Assembly (NCBI RefSeq): GCF_021129195.1
Contig: NZ_JAJOHW010000025.1
Span: 16,766-80,765 of the forward strand
Direction: 5' to 3'
Length of the DNA: 64,000 bases
Source of the DNA: Chromobacterium aquaticum
Lineage (GTDB): Bacteria > Pseudomonadota > Gammaproteobacteria > Burkholderiales > Chromobacteriaceae
Positions 35,269 through 44,206 of the stretch are shown here, in pieces; the first letter of the stretch is position 1; each line of letters opens with the position of its first letter. The position numbers were made by a program, and so were the translations under genes. The notes under the pieces were generated by a model. That model saw nothing but the letters and a program-made list of their open reading frames with translations, was not told where the DNA came from and did not search any database.

Positions 35269-36447
35269 TTAGCGCCGTTCCACCGCCAGCGCCACGCCCA
35301 TGCCGCCGCCTATGCACAGCGTGGCCAGGCCCTTCTTGGCGTCGCGACGCTGCATTTCATGCAGCAGGGTGACCAGCACGCGGCAGCCGGAGGCGCCGAT
35401 CGGGTGGCCCAGCGCGATGGCGCCGCCGTTGACGTTGACCTTGTCCGGGCCCCAGCCCAGTTCGCGCGCCACGCCCAGCGCCTGGGCGGCGAAGGCTTCG
35501 TTGGCTTCCACCAAATCCAGCTCTTCCACGGTCCAGCCGGCCTTGTCTAGCGCCTTGCGGGTGGCGGCCACCGGGCCTATGCCCATGATTTCCGGCGCGC
35601 AGCCGGTCAGCGCGTAGCCCTTGATCGCGGCCAGCGGCTTCAGACCCAGCTGGTCCGCCTTCTGCGCCGACATCAGCAGCACCGCGGCGGCGCCGTCATT
35701 GATGCCGGAAGCGTTGCCGGCGGTGACGGTGCCTTCCTTCTTGAAGGCGGCGCGCAACTTGGCCAGGCCCTCGGCGCTGGCGTCGTGCTTGATGAACTCG
35801 TCGCTGTCGAAGGCCAGCGGATCGCCCTTGCGCTGCGGCACCAGCACCGGCGTGATCTCGTCCTTGAACTTGCCGGCTTGCTGCGCGGCGGCGGCGCGTT
35901 GCTGCGAGGCCAGCGCCAGCGCATCCTGCTCTTCGCGGCCGATGCCGTACTTTTCCGCCACGTTTTCAGCGGTGATGCCCATGTGGTAGGCATTGTAGGC
36001 GTCGGTCAGGCCGTCGTTGACCATGGTGTCGATCAGCTGGGCGTTGCCCATGCGGAAGCCGTCGCGCGAGCCGGGCAGGATGTGCGGCGACAAGGACATG
36101 CTTTCCTGGCCGCCGGCGATGACGATGTCGGCGTCGCCGTTGGCGATGGCCTGGGCGCCCAGGTGCACGGCGCGCAGGCCGGAACCGCAGACCACGTTGA
36201 GGGTGGTGGCCGGGGTGGTGACCGGCAGGCCGGCCTTGATCAGCGCCTGGCGCGCCGGGTTCTGGCCGCTGCCGGCGGTCAGCACTTGGCCGAGGATGAC
36301 TTCGCTGACGTCTTCCGGTTTCAGGCCGGTTTTGGCCAGCAGCGATTTGATGACGGTGGCGCCCAATTCCGGGGCCGGGATCTTGGCCAGCGCGCCGCCA
36401 AAGCTGCCGATGGCGGTGCGGGTTGCTGCGACAATCACGACTTCCAT
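35269..36447 (-). CDS. phaA: Acetyl-CoA acetyltransferase (beta-ketothiolase)
   Basis: Condenses two acetyl-CoA to acetoacetyl-CoA, the first step of polyhydroxybutyrate synthesis, or the reverse in degradation. The start at 36447 ([10 protein letters not shown]) lies behind GACGGAG and gives 392 residues, the normal length. The active-site residues are Cys87 (NVVCGSG), His348 (GHPIGASG) and Cys378 (CIGGGMG). It is downstream of phaC on the same strand, but the ~310-bp gap contains repeat copy C plus a partial copy, so phaC-phaA cotranscription is uncertain. No phaB follows. Confidence 0.93.
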   Translation of the reverse strand: MEVVIVAATRTAIGSFGGALAKIPAPELGATVIKSLLAKTGLKPEDVSEVILGQVLTAGSGQNPARQALIKAGLPVTTPATTLNVVCGSGLRAVHLGAQAIANGDADIVIAGGQESMSLSPHILPGSRDGFRMGNAQLIDTMVNDGLTDAYNAYHMGITAENVAEKYGIGREEQDALALASQQRAAAAQQAGKFKDEITPVLVPQRKGDPLAFDSDEFIKHDASAEGLAKLRAAFKKEGTVTAGNASGINDGAAAVLLMSAQKADQLGLKPLAAIKGYALTGCAPEIMGIGPVAATRKALDKAGWTVEELDLVEANEAFAAQALGVARELGWGPDKVNVNGGAIALGHPIGASGCRVLVTLLHEMQRRDAKKGLATLCIGGGMGVALAVERR

Positions 36448-36545
36448 GTTTTTCTCCGTCTCTCTCTTCAATGTGACCGCGAAGGTCGGTGTGCCGGCCA
36501 GCGCGCCGGCGGCGGGGCGGGGAGACCGCTAAAGCGCTTCGAAGC

Positions 36546-36598
36546 GGCTTTCAATCCCTTGCCCAAGCATCCCGCCGAAGCGCGGCAGACTTTGAACC
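36546..36598 (-). repeat. Partial repeat element upstream of phaA
   Basis: Read on the minus strand, about 53 bp resemble the gene-proximal half of the element (GGTTCAAAGTCTGCCGCGCT and the GTCGGCGGGATG-like core, then a TTGAAA block). The arm is of the TTCAAAGTCT type of copy A, not of neighbouring copy C. No distal arm is detectable, so it is a truncated copy lying next to full copy C. Confidence 0.6.
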
Positions 36599-36607
36599 GT
36601 TTTTCTT

Positions 36608-36760
36608 AGAGCCTGTTTATGATCTCGCGAGCTAGGGCGAGACAAGGCGAACACGAGCGAAAAAGCGGAATGTACTCGTGGAACATGAGCATTTTGAGCT
36701 CGGTTTCAACGCCCATGTCTATCCATCCCGCCGACGCGCAGCAGAGCGTAAACAGGTTCT
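36608..36760 (-). repeat. Stop-codon-associated inverted-repeat element, copy C (phaC 3' end)
   Basis: A 153-bp element. The proximal arm AGAACCTGTTTACGCTCT starts at the phaC TAA (36762-36760); the distal arm differs at three positions, two of which keep G-U pairing in RNA. It carries the GGGATGG...GACATGGGCG insertion also seen in copy D. Confidence 0.9.
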
Positions 36761-38529
36761 TATTGCAGGCTGGCCACCACGCTGGGCATGGCCTTGGCCA
36801 GCACATAGCTGCCCGGCGCCGCTTGCAGCGGCGGGAAGTCCTTGCTGCCCAAGGCCTTGGGCGCTGCGACTTTCTTGCCGGATTGCGGCGCCAGCCAGGC
36901 ATCCCAGTCCTTCCACCAGCTGCCGGGGCGGCTTTCCGCGGTTTCCAGCCAGGTGTCGGCGTGTTCGGGCAGCTTGTCGTTGACCCAGTAATTGCGCTTG
37001 TCCTTGGTCACCGGATTGATCGAGCCGGCGATGTGGCCGGAAGCGCCCAGCACGAAGCGCCGCGACGGCGCGCCGGTCAGGTAGTGGATGCCGGAGTAGG
37101 CCGAGCTCCACAGCACGATGTGGTCTTCGCGCGCAGCGAAGATATAGACCGGGATATTGATCTTGGAGATGTCGATGGGCACGCCGCACAGGGTGATGGA
37201 ACCCGGCTTGGTCAGCGCGTTGTTCATGTAGAACTGGCGCAGCAGGAAGGTGTGCATCGGCAGCGGCAGGTCCACCGCGTCGTTGTTCCAGTAGAGCAGG
37301 TCGAACGGCGCCGGCGTCTTGCCCAGCAGATAGTTGTTGACCACATAGTTCCACACCAGATCGTTGGCGCGCAGGCTGGCGAAGGTGCGGCCTATCTCCT
37401 TGCCGCTGATGATGCCGCCGGCGGCGATCTTGGCTTCGCGGCTGGCCACCAGGTTCTCGTCGATGAAGTAGGAGATCTCGCCCGGCTCGGCGTGATCTAT
37501 CAGCGAGGTCATGAAGGTGGTGGAGTCGAAATACTTGAGCCCGCGCGCCTGCAGCACGCACTGGGTGGTGGTCAGGATCACGCCGCCGACACAGAAGCCC
37601 AGCGCGTTCATGCTGTCCTGCTTGCTGATCTTGCGCACGGTTTCCGCCGCGGCGATCACGCCTTTCTCGATATAGCTTTCCCAGGTGAAGTGCTTCATCT
37701 CCGGTTCCGCCGAGCGCCAACTGATCAGGAACACGCGGTAGCCCTGGGCGACGAAGTGACGGACCATGGAGTTGTCCGGCTGCAAGTCCATCAGGTAGTA
37801 CTTGTTGATGCAGGGCGGCACGATCAGCAGCGGCTTTTCATAGACCTGGCCGGTGGTGGGGGTGTACTGGATCAGTTCGATCAAGTCGTTGCGGAACACC
37901 ACCTCGCCGGGGGTGACCACGATGTTCTTGCCAATCTCGAACTGACTTTCGTCCGACATCGAGATATGGCCCTTCTGGAAGTCCTCCAGCATGTTCTTCA
38001 TGCCGTCGACCAGGCTTTCGCCCTTGGTCTCTATCGCCCGTTTCATCACGTCCGGGTTGGTCAGCATGAAGTTGCTGGGGGAGACCGCGTCCAGGTATTG
38101 GCGGGTGGCGAAGGCCAGCTTGTCCTTGGCTTCTTCCTCCAGCTGGGCGTTGTCCACCAGCTCGGTCATCCATTTGCTGGTGAGCAGATAGCCTTGCTTG
38201 AGGAAGTGGTAGAACGGGTGCTCGTCCCATTCCGGCGAGGCGAAGCGGCGGTCGCCCTTTTTCGCCGAGGCGTCGCCGTTGGCGGCGGGCGCCTGGCCCA
38301 GGAATTGCGACCACAGATTCATCTGCTGCTGATACAGGCTGCTTTGCCAGGCGAACAGCTGGCCGGCGTTGCTGAGCATGGCGCCCCAGGCGTTGGCCAG
38401 CGGCAGTTCAGCATTTCCAGGTTGCGGCGGCAGCGGCAGGTTGTTGACGAACTGCTGCATCCATTGTTGGTTGGCCTCGGATAGGCTGGAGAAGAAACTA
38501 TCCAGCGGATTTGTACTTTCTTGGGTCAA
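36760..38529 (-). CDS. phaC: Class I polyhydroxyalkanoate synthase
   Basis: Polymerises (R)-3-hydroxyacyl-CoA into PHA on the granule surface. The 589-residue protein has an N-terminal PhaC_N domain and an alpha/beta-hydrolase catalytic domain with Cys313 in GFCVGG (lipase-box-like), Asp469 in AREDH and His499 in GASGHIAG. The start is a TTG at 38529: AGGAG lies 6 bp upstream of it, while the first in-frame ATG, at residue 24, lacks a comparable site. Databases may therefore carry a version shortened by 23 residues. The stop codon leads directly into repeat copy C, then phaA. Confidence 0.94.
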   Translation of the reverse strand: MTQESTNPLDSFFSSLSEANQQWMQQFVNNLPLPPQPGNAELPLANAWGAMLSNAGQLFAWQSSLYQQQMNLWSQFLGQAPAANGDASAKKGDRRFASPEWDEHPFYHFLKQGYLLTSKWMTELVDNAQLEEEAKDKLAFATRQYLDAVSPSNFMLTNPDVMKRAIETKGESLVDGMKNMLEDFQKGHISMSDESQFEIGKNIVVTPGEVVFRNDLIELIQYTPTTGQVYEKPLLIVPPCINKYYLMDLQPDNSMVRHFVAQGYRVFLISWRSAEPEMKHFTWESYIEKGVIAAAETVRKISKQDSMNALGFCVGGVILTTTQCVLQARGLKYFDSTTFMTSLIDHAEPGEISYFIDENLVASREAKIAAGGIISGKEIGRTFASLRANDLVWNYVVNNYLLGKTPAPFDLLYWNNDAVDLPLPMHTFLLRQFYMNNALTKPGSITLCGVPIDISKINIPVYIFAAREDHIVLWSSAYSGIHYLTGAPSRRFVLGASGHIAGSINPVTKDKRNYWVNDKLPEHADTWLETAESRPGSWWKDWDAWLAPQSGKKVAAPKALGSKDFPPLQAAPGSYVLAKAMPSVVASLQ

Positions 38530-38803
38530 AGCTGTCTCCTGAAACGTGCCGAAGCGTTATCGAAGCTTTCCTGCATTGGACCGTGTAACAAAATGTGCGG
38601 TCGCAAGGTACGCCATGACTGTAACAGGGTTGCATGACATTTTCACCGGGAGGAGGACGATAAGGCGCGTCGAAAGCCGCATCTTGTTGCCGCGGTGCAC
38701 AATCTGCCTAGCTGTCCTTTTGGCCTGGCATGCCGAGGGGGTGGAATTTATGGGATAATCGCGAAGATTCGATTGGGGTTGAACAGAACGGGAAAGGATA
38801 GTC
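38530..38803. other. Divergent intergenic region phaC / FAH-family gene
   Basis: 274 bp. It includes the phaC ribosome binding site near 38540 and a GGGATAATC -10-like box at 38752-38760, 45 bp before the rightward gene, without a good -35. No operator repeat or small gene was recognised. Confidence 0.5.
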
Positions 38804-39460
38804 ATGCTGGCATTCAAGGCGCGTTTGGGCGATCAGGAAGTCGCGGTGGGCAATGTCTTCTGCATCGGGCGCAATTACGCCGCGCACGCGGCGGAGTTGA
38901 ACAATCCGCTGGAAGACGAGCCGCTGGTGTTCCTGAAACCGACGTCGGCGCTGGTCGGCGAGGGCGAGCCCTTGAGGCTGCCCGATTATTCCAGCGACGT
39001 TCACCACGAGTGCGAACTGGTGCTGCTGATAGGCAAGGACGGCCGCGATATCGCGGAAGCGGAAGCGCTCGGCCATGTGGCTGGCTACGGCATCGGCCTG
39101 GACATGACCGCGCGCGACGTGCAATCGGCGGCCAAGAGCAAGGGCCATCCGTGGACCAAGGCCAAGGGTTTCCCCACCGCCGCCAGCCTGTCGCGCTTGG
39201 TTCCTGCGGAACGAGTGGCCGATCCGCAGCGGCTGAGCTTTGAATTGCGCGTCAACGGCGAACTGCGCCAACAGGGCGACACCGGCTTGATGCTGTTCCC
39301 GGTGGCCGCCATCATCGCCTATCTGTCGCGGACCTATGGCCTGCAGGCTGGCGATTTGATTTATACCGGCACGCCGGAGGGCGTGGCGGCGGTGCGTTCC
39401 GGCGACCGGCTCAGCCTGAAGCTGGAGGGCCTGGCCGCCGCGGAATGGAGCGTGCTCTGA
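38804..39460 (+). CDS. Fumarylacetoacetate hydrolase (FAH) family protein
   Basis: A 218-residue metal-dependent C-C hydrolase or decarboxylase fold. The conserved metal-binding segment HHECELVLLIG supplies two glutamates (about residues 69-72), and GLDMTARDVQ carries the Asp. IGRNYAAHAAEL and YTGTPEGV are typical of the short FAHD1/YcgM-like subfamily (acylpyruvase or oxaloacetate decarboxylase). The natural substrate cannot be read from sequence. It is coupled to hslR by a TGATG overlap. Confidence 0.88.
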   Translation: MLAFKARLGDQEVAVGNVFCIGRNYAAHAAELNNPLEDEPLVFLKPTSALVGEGEPLRLPDYSSDVHHECELVLLIGKDGRDIAEAEALGHVAGYGIGLDMTARDVQSAAKSKGHPWTKAKGFPTAASLSRLVPAERVADPQRLSFELRVNGELRQQGDTGLMLFPVAAIIAYLSRTYGLQAGDLIYTGTPEGVAAVRSGDRLSLKLEGLAAAEWSVL

Positions 39461-39861
39461 TGGCGGTCGGCGCCGAGGGCGACGGCAAGGTCCGTCTCGA
39501 CAAATGGCTGTGGGCCGCCCGTTTCTTCAAGACCCGGCAGCTGGCGCATGAGGCGTTGGAGCTGGGGCGGGTGCTGGTCAACGGCGACCGGGTCAAGGCG
39601 TCGCGGGTGGTCAAGGAGGGCGACCAGCTGGCGATGCGCATCAATCAGCTGGAGTACCGTGTCGAGGTGCTGGCGCTGAGCACCCAGCGTCGGCCGGCGC
39701 AGGAGGCGCGGCTGCTCTACCGCGAGGAAGAGGCCTCTCAGCGCGCGCGCGAAGAGCAGGTGCTGCTATTGAAGGCGGAGCGCGCCAGTTTTCCGCATGG
39801 CGATGGCCGCCCCACCAAGAAGGCGCGCCGCGAGATCAGCAAGTTCAAAGGGCAATTTTAA
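39460..39861 (+). CDS. hslR: Hsp15-like S4-domain RNA-binding protein
   Basis: A 133-residue protein with an N-terminal S4 domain (VRLDKWLWAARFFKTRQLA...GRVLVNGDRVKASRVV, about 12-60) and a basic C-terminal tail (KKARREISKFKGQF). In E. coli Hsp15 binds stalled 50S subunits carrying peptidyl-tRNA and is heat-shock induced. The ATG overlaps the stop codon of the preceding gene (TGATG), so translation is coupled. Confidence 0.9.
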   Translation: MAVGAEGDGKVRLDKWLWAARFFKTRQLAHEALELGRVLVNGDRVKASRVVKEGDQLAMRINQLEYRVEVLALSTQRRPAQEARLLYREEEASQRAREEQVLLLKAERASFPHGDGRPTKKARREISKFKGQF

Positions 39862-39941
39862 GAGGCGGTTCAAAGCCCGCCGCGCCCCGCGCGCCATTCA
39901 CGTTTTCAACCAGGAGCCCGTCTAGGGCCGAGCTTCAGATC

Positions 39942-41114
39942 ATGTCGTCTTCCGCGTCACCCGCCGTATCCCTGCTGCCGTTCAGCCTGTTCTATTTCAG
40001 TTATTTCGCCTTCCAGGGCCTGTTCAGCCCGTTCTGGGGACTGTATCTGCAGTCGCTGTCCTTCTCCGCCTGGCAGATCTCGGTGCTGATGGCCTTGTCC
40101 ACGCTGGCGCGCATCGTGGCGCCCGGCTTCTGGGGCTGGCTGGCGGACCGACGCGGCCGCCGGCGCGCCATCATTCTGACGACTTCGCTGCTGTCGGCGG
40201 CGGCCTTCCTGCTGGTGGGGATGGACCGTGCGTTCTGGTGGGTGTTCGTCAGCCTGGCGGTGTCGCATTTCTTCTGGGCGGCGGCGCTGCCGCTGGTGGA
40301 GGCCAGCACCGCCCACCTGACGCGCGCGCAGCCGGGGCGTTACAGCCGGGTGCGGGTCTGGGGCTCGATAGGCTTCGTCTGTCTGGCGATGAGCGGCGGC
40401 CTGCTGCTGGACGGAATAGGCATAGGCAATCTGCCGTGGGCGCTGTGCGCGCTGCTGGCCCTGGTGGCCGTGGCGGCCTGGCGGGTGCCGGAAGTGGCCG
40501 CCGAGCGCAAGGGCGGACCGTCGGCGCCGATAGCGGCCACGCTGCGGCGGCCGGAGGTGATGGCCTTGTTTGGCTGCTGCTTCCTGATGGCCTTCGCCCA
40601 CGGCCCTTACTACACCTTTTTCTCCATCGGCCTGAAACAGGCGGCTTATGAGCAGGGCGCCATCGGCATGTTGTGGGGGCTGGGCGTGGTCAGCGAGGTG
40701 GCGGTATTCCTGCTGATGCCCAAGATCATGGCGCGCGCGCGTTTGGAAACGTTGATGCTGTTGTCGCTATTGGCGGCGGTGCTGCGTTTCGCGCTGATCG
40801 CCGCCGCGGCGCAGCTGGCCTGGGTGGCGATAGGCGCTCAGCTATTGCACGCGCTGACTTTTGGTCTGCACCACGCCGCTTCGGTGGGGTTGATCCACCG
40901 CATGTTCGACCAACATCACCACGGTCGCGCCCAGGGTCTGTACATCATCGCCTCGTTTGGCGTCGGCGGCAGCGCCGGTGGCCTGATCGGCGGGCTGGTA
41001 TGGCCGCACGGCGGCATGGCGACGACGTTCGCGATGTCGACGGCCGCCGCCGCGCTGGGCGTGTTGCTGTGCTGGCGCTGGCTGCGGCCGGCGGCGCCTG
41101 TTCAGGCGGGCTGA
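39942..41114 (+). CDS. MFS transporter (HcaT/MFS_1-like)
   Basis: A 390-residue inner-membrane transporter with about 12 predicted helices. The loop 2-3 motif GWLADRRGRRRAI is the MFS signature. The overall pattern (short N-terminus, PFSLFYFSYFAFQGLFSPFWGLYLQS) resembles the HcaT/3-phenylpropionate and nucleoside-type MFS_1-like group. Substrate unknown. It is convergent with the GNAT gene, overlapping it by 13 bp at the 3' ends. Confidence 0.88.
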   Translation: MSSSASPAVSLLPFSLFYFSYFAFQGLFSPFWGLYLQSLSFSAWQISVLMALSTLARIVAPGFWGWLADRRGRRRAIILTTSLLSAAAFLLVGMDRAFWWVFVSLAVSHFFWAAALPLVEASTAHLTRAQPGRYSRVRVWGSIGFVCLAMSGGLLLDGIGIGNLPWALCALLALVAVAAWRVPEVAAERKGGPSAPIAATLRRPEVMALFGCCFLMAFAHGPYYTFFSIGLKQAAYEQGAIGMLWGLGVVSEVAVFLLMPKIMARARLETLMLLSLLAAVLRFALIAAAAQLAWVAIGAQLLHALTFGLHHAASVGLIHRMFDQHHHGRAQGLYIIASFGVGGSAGGLIGGLVWPHGGMATTFAMSTAAAALGVLLCWRWLRPAAPVQAG

Positions 41115-41632
41115 TCTTTCAACAGGGCCGGCGGCACGAAGTAACAGCTGTCGCCGTCGATGCCGGGCAGCTCGATTCGGCCCTGATAAAACAGGCCGAT
41201 TTTCTCCAGCACGCGGATGGACGCCTGGTTGTGCGGCGCGGTGATGCCCACCACCACCGCGTGGCCCTGTTGTTCGCGGCCATGTTCAATGGCGGCCAGC
41301 GCGGCTTCGCTGGCGTAGCCGCAGCCCCAGTATTGTTCCAGGAAGGCGTAGCCTATGTCCGGGTAGGCCAGGCCATCGCGCTTGACCAGGCCGCAGATAC
41401 CGACCGGGGCGCCATCGTCCAGCCGCTCCACCAGCAAGAGGCCGTGGCCGTGCTTGCGGTAGCTGGCCTGCGGGCCTTCCTCGATATAGCGCAGCGCGCC
41501 GAGCAGGTCGTGGGCGTTCTTGTCGCCAATATTGGCGATGAAGGCTGGTTCGTTCAGCAGCTTGAGCATGAAGGGGGCGTCGCTGGCGTGCAGCGGGCGC
41601 AGTTGCAGTCTGGCGGTGGCGATGTGATGCAT
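41102..41632 (-). CDS. GNAT family N-acetyltransferase (RimJ/RimL-like)
   Basis: A 176-residue acetyltransferase of the Acetyltransf_3 type: TARLQLRPLHASDAPFMLKL at the N-terminus, IGYAFLEQYWGCGYASEAALAAI (acetyl-CoA pyrophosphate loop) and ASIRVLEKIGLFYQGR at motif B. The start at 41632 (MHHIATARLQLR) is chosen because family similarity starts there; an extension to 41683 is rich in Arg/Pro and overlaps the sdaA terminator. Substrate unknown. Confidence 0.85.
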   Translation of the reverse strand: MHHIATARLQLRPLHASDAPFMLKLLNEPAFIANIGDKNAHDLLGALRYIEEGPQASYRKHGHGLLLVERLDDGAPVGICGLVKRDGLAYPDIGYAFLEQYWGCGYASEAALAAIEHGREQQGHAVVVGITAPHNQASIRVLEKIGLFYQGRIELPGIDGDSCYFVPPALLKDQPA

Positions 41633-41663
41633 GGCTGGTTCGGATTTCGCGGGATGTGGTCGT

Positions 41664-41695
41664 AAAAAAAGCCGACGGCGCAAGGGCCATCGGCT
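41664..41695 (-). terminator. Rho-independent terminator of sdaA
   Basis: On the minus strand a 10-bp stem (41695-41686 with 41679-41670, one G-T pair) and a 6-nt loop are followed by seven Ts. Confidence 0.9.
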
Positions 41696-41717
41696 TCGAT
41701 GCTAACAGGGTGGGGGC

Positions 41718-43118
41718 TCAGCACTCAACAATATTCACCGGCACTTCGATGACGTTGATGGCCAGGCCGCCACGCGCGGTTTCCTTGTACTTGGTGCTCA
41801 TGTCCATGCCGGTGTCGCGCATGGTCTTGATCACTCGGTCCAGCGACACGAAGTGCTGGCCGTCGCCGCGTAGCGCCATGCGCGCCGCGTTGATGGCCTT
41901 GACCGAGGCCATGGCGTTGCGTTCGATGCAGGGCACTTGCACCAGGCCTCCCACCGGATCGCAGGTCAGGCCCAGATTGTGCTCCATGCCGATCTCGGCG
42001 GCGTTTTCAACTTGTTCCGGGGTGCCGCCCAGCACTTCGGCCAAGGCGCCGGCCGCCATCGAGCAGGCCGAGCCCACTTCGCCCTGGCAGCCCACTTCCG
42101 CGCCGGAGATGGAGGCGTTGAGCTTGAACAGCACGCCGATGGCGCCGGCGGTGAGCAGGAAGCGCACGATGCCGTCGTCGCTGGCGCCGGGCACGAAACG
42201 GGCGTAATAGTGCATCACCGCCGGGATGATGCCGGCCGCGCCGTTGGTGGGCGCGGTGACCACGCGGCCGCCGCCGGCGTTTTCCTCGTTCACCGCCAAG
42301 GCGTACAGATTGACCCAGTCCATCACCGTCAGCGGGTCGCGCAGCGCCGCCTCGGGCGAGGCCAGCAGCTTGCGGTGCATGTCGGCGGCGCGGCGCTTCA
42401 CCTTCATGCCGCCGGGCAGGATGCCTTCGCGCTCGCAGCCGCGCTTGACGCAGTCCTGCATCACTTGCCAGATCTTCAGCAGCTCGGAGCGCACTTGTTC
42501 TTCGCTGCGCCAGGCCAGTTCGTTCTCCAGCATGATCTGGCTGATGGATTTGCCGTGGCGCTGACACAAGGCCAGCAATTCCGCCGCGCTCTTGAACGGA
42601 TGCTTGAGTTCGGTGACGCCCGGCGGCACGAAGCCGGCGTCGATGGCGGCCTCGTCAACCACAAAGCCGCCGCCCACCGAGTAATAAGCACGCTTGGACA
42701 AGCTGGCACCAGCGGCGTCGAAGGCTTCGAAAATCATGCCGTTGGGGTGGTAGGGCAGGGTTTTCTTCTTGTGCAGCACCAGGTGCTCGCCTTCGACGAA
42801 GGGCACGGTGTGCTTGCCCAGCAGCGCGATGGCCTTGTCGGCGCGGATGGCGGCCAGCATGCCGTCCACCGCATCGGTATCGACCAGGTCGGGCTGTTCG
42901 CCCTGCAGGCCCAGCAAGACCGCGACATCGGTGCCGTGGCCCTTGCCGGTGGCGCCCAGCGAGCCAAACATTTCGGCGCGCACGCTGGCGGTCTGCGTCA
43001 GCAAGCCGTCTTTTTCCAGCCGGGCGATGAATTGGCGCGCGGCGCGCATCGGTCCAACCGTGTGGGAGCTGGACGGGCCGATGCCAATCTTGAACAAATC
43101 AAAAACACTGATGGCCAT
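41718..43118 (-). CDS. sdaA: L-serine ammonia-lyase, iron-sulfur type
   Basis: Deaminates L-serine to pyruvate using a [4Fe-4S] cluster. The 466-residue protein is the fused single-chain form: beta domain (1-150, [11 protein letters not shown]) and alpha domain (about 190-466). Cluster cysteines are Cys344 ([12 protein letters not shown]), Cys386 (LTCDPVGG) and Cys397 (VQVPCIERN). It is monocistronic with tandem promoter candidates about 145-200 bp upstream and a strong terminator downstream. Confidence 0.96.
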   Translation of the reverse strand: MAISVFDLFKIGIGPSSSHTVGPMRAARQFIARLEKDGLLTQTASVRAEMFGSLGATGKGHGTDVAVLLGLQGEQPDLVDTDAVDGMLAAIRADKAIALLGKHTVPFVEGEHLVLHKKKTLPYHPNGMIFEAFDAAGASLSKRAYYSVGGGFVVDEAAIDAGFVPPGVTELKHPFKSAAELLALCQRHGKSISQIMLENELAWRSEEQVRSELLKIWQVMQDCVKRGCEREGILPGGMKVKRRAADMHRKLLASPEAALRDPLTVMDWVNLYALAVNEENAGGGRVVTAPTNGAAGIIPAVMHYYARFVPGASDDGIVRFLLTAGAIGVLFKLNASISGAEVGCQGEVGSACSMAAGALAEVLGGTPEQVENAAEIGMEHNLGLTCDPVGGLVQVPCIERNAMASVKAINAARMALRGDGQHFVSLDRVIKTMRDTGMDMSTKYKETARGGLAINVIEVPVNIVEC

Positions 43119-43260
43119 AATGCTTCTCTTAAGGGGTGTGTCCCGGCGGGCGGGTTATTGTGAGAACGGCCTGGACCGTCCTTATTATTGGCGTTGTCAT
43201 GGTTTCGCATGGCCTGAGCTAGAGGCCGGCCTGCGTGTTGCCATCTTGCGGCAGCCGGGC

Positions 43261-43289
43261 AATCTAGACAAGCCGGCGGCCGCTGTCAA
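43261..43289 (-). promoter_or_regulatory. Sigma-70 promoter candidate P2 of sdaA
   Basis: On the minus strand TTGACA (43289-43284), a 17-bp spacer and TAGATT (43266-43261): a perfect -35 and a fair -10. The predicted transcript has a ~135-nt leader before the sdaA ATG. Confidence 0.6.
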
Positions 43290-43295
43290 TTTAGA

Positions 43296-43324
43296 ATTAT
43301 AGAGTCAGGACTAAGTTGCGTCAG
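43296..43324 (-). promoter_or_regulatory. Sigma-70 promoter candidate P1 of sdaA
   Basis: On the minus strand CTGACG (43324-43319), a 17-bp spacer and TATAAT (43301-43296), a perfect -10. Its -10 lies 6 bp upstream of the P2 -35, so the two would be tandem promoters. Confidence 0.5.
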
Positions 43325-43417
43325 GGATTCGACGGGCGGAAGCTGTCTGGCATCCTGATGGCATGGTTCGGAAGGACGGAAGGCCCTTTGGGCAAGGCGA
43401 AGAGGGGGGCGGACGTG

Positions 43418-43441
43418 AAAAAGCCCGGACGCGCCGGGCTT
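43418..43441 (-). terminator. Terminator of the NmrA-like reductase gene
   Basis: On the minus strand an 8-bp stem (43441-43434 with 43428-43421) and 5-nt loop are followed by a five-T run. Confidence 0.85.
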
Positions 43442-43446
43442 GGGGT

Positions 43447-44091
43447 TTAGATCGCGGCGGCGGTGAAGCGGCGGCGCAGATGTTGCGGTTTTTCCAGTTC
43501 GTCGACGATGGCCACGGCCAGGTCTTCCACGCTGATGTCGGCCGGCTTGTCGCCGTTGAACAGCAATTGATCGCCGCCCAGCCGGTATTTGCCGCTGCGT
43601 TCGCCAGGGTGGAGGAAGGCCGGCGGCGAAACGAAGGTCCAGTCCAGCGCGTTTTCTTCGCGCAGGCGGCGCAACGCTTCGCGCACGCCCAGCGCGCCTT
43701 CCTTCCATTCCGCCGGGAATTCCGGGGTGTCCACCAGTTGCACGCCGGGCGCCACTTCCAGGCTGCCGGCGCCGCCGACTTCCAGGAAGCGCTTGACGCG
43801 GGCCTGCTTGACGCCGGCGACGATGGTGTCGTGGCCCTTGACCGCCAGCGCCTGGATGTCTGCCTTGTCCCAGCCGGGATTGAAGGCGCTGATCACGGCG
43901 TCGTGGCCGGCGACGGCCGCGGCGATCTGGCTGGCCTGGTAGGCGTCGGCGGCCACGCCGCTCAGCTGCGGGTGTTGCGGCAGCTTGGACAGATTGGTGA
44001 CGATGGCGCTGACTTGATGCTTGCGAGCCAGCAGTTCTTGCAGGATGGCCGAGCCGACAAAGCCGCTAGCGCCGATCAGAGCGATTTTCAT
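43447..44091 (-). CDS. NAD(P)-binding NmrA/YwnB-like oxidoreductase
   Basis: A 214-residue atypical extended SDR with the N-terminal dinucleotide loop IGASGFVGSAIL (residues 6-17) and the FVSPPAFLHPGERSGKYRLG segment typical of the YwnB/NAD(P)H-binding group (flavin-reductase-like or redox-sensing). It is transcribed divergently from a LysR regulator (44207), the classical target arrangement, with an inverted repeat in the shared 115-bp gap. Substrate unknown. Confidence 0.85.
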   Translation of the reverse strand: MKIALIGASGFVGSAILQELLARKHQVSAIVTNLSKLPQHPQLSGVAADAYQASQIAAAVAGHDAVISAFNPGWDKADIQALAVKGHDTIVAGVKQARVKRFLEVGGAGSLEVAPGVQLVDTPEFPAEWKEGALGVREALRRLREENALDWTFVSPPAFLHPGERSGKYRLGGDQLLFNGDKPADISVEDLAVAIVDELEKPQHLRRRFTAAAI

Positions 44092-44149
44092 GGGGATTCC
44101 TTTCCGCGATAAACATAATGAAGTTTGATGGCGTTCAGAATAGCAGCTT

Positions 44150-44167
44150 GATTATAGGGTGATAATC
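44150..44167. promoter_or_regulatory. Inverted repeat, putative LysR operator
   Basis: GATTAT-N6-ATAATC, a perfect 6-bp inverted repeat with LysR-type spacing (contains T-N11-A), 39 bp before the LysR start and 58 bp before the divergent reductase start. Confidence 0.5.
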
Positions 44168-44206
44168 CAGCAAAAATAAGATTGATAGTTTAGTTGGACT
44201 TAACAA

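Larger units (their letters stand above)
43119..43446. other. Intergenic region sdaA / NmrA-like gene
   Basis: 328 bp. From left to right it holds the sdaA leader (short stems such as ACGGTCC...GGCCGT, no recognised riboswitch), two sdaA promoter candidates, about 95 bp without recognisable signals, and the terminator of the leftward NmrA-like gene at 43418-43441. No small gene is supported. Confidence 0.6.

Noticed and set aside
36619..38484. 621-codon open frame antisense to phaC
   Set aside because: Antisense shadow of phaC that starts inside repeat copy C; no family pattern.
39862..39941. Possible further repeat fragment after hslR (GGTTCAAAGCC and GTTTTCAACC)
   Set aside because: Only two short blocks resemble the repeat, in uncertain order and without arms; too weak to call.
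43119..43260. Possible glycine riboswitch before sdaA
   Set aside because: The leader lacks the conserved glycine aptamer core; only short generic stems are seen.
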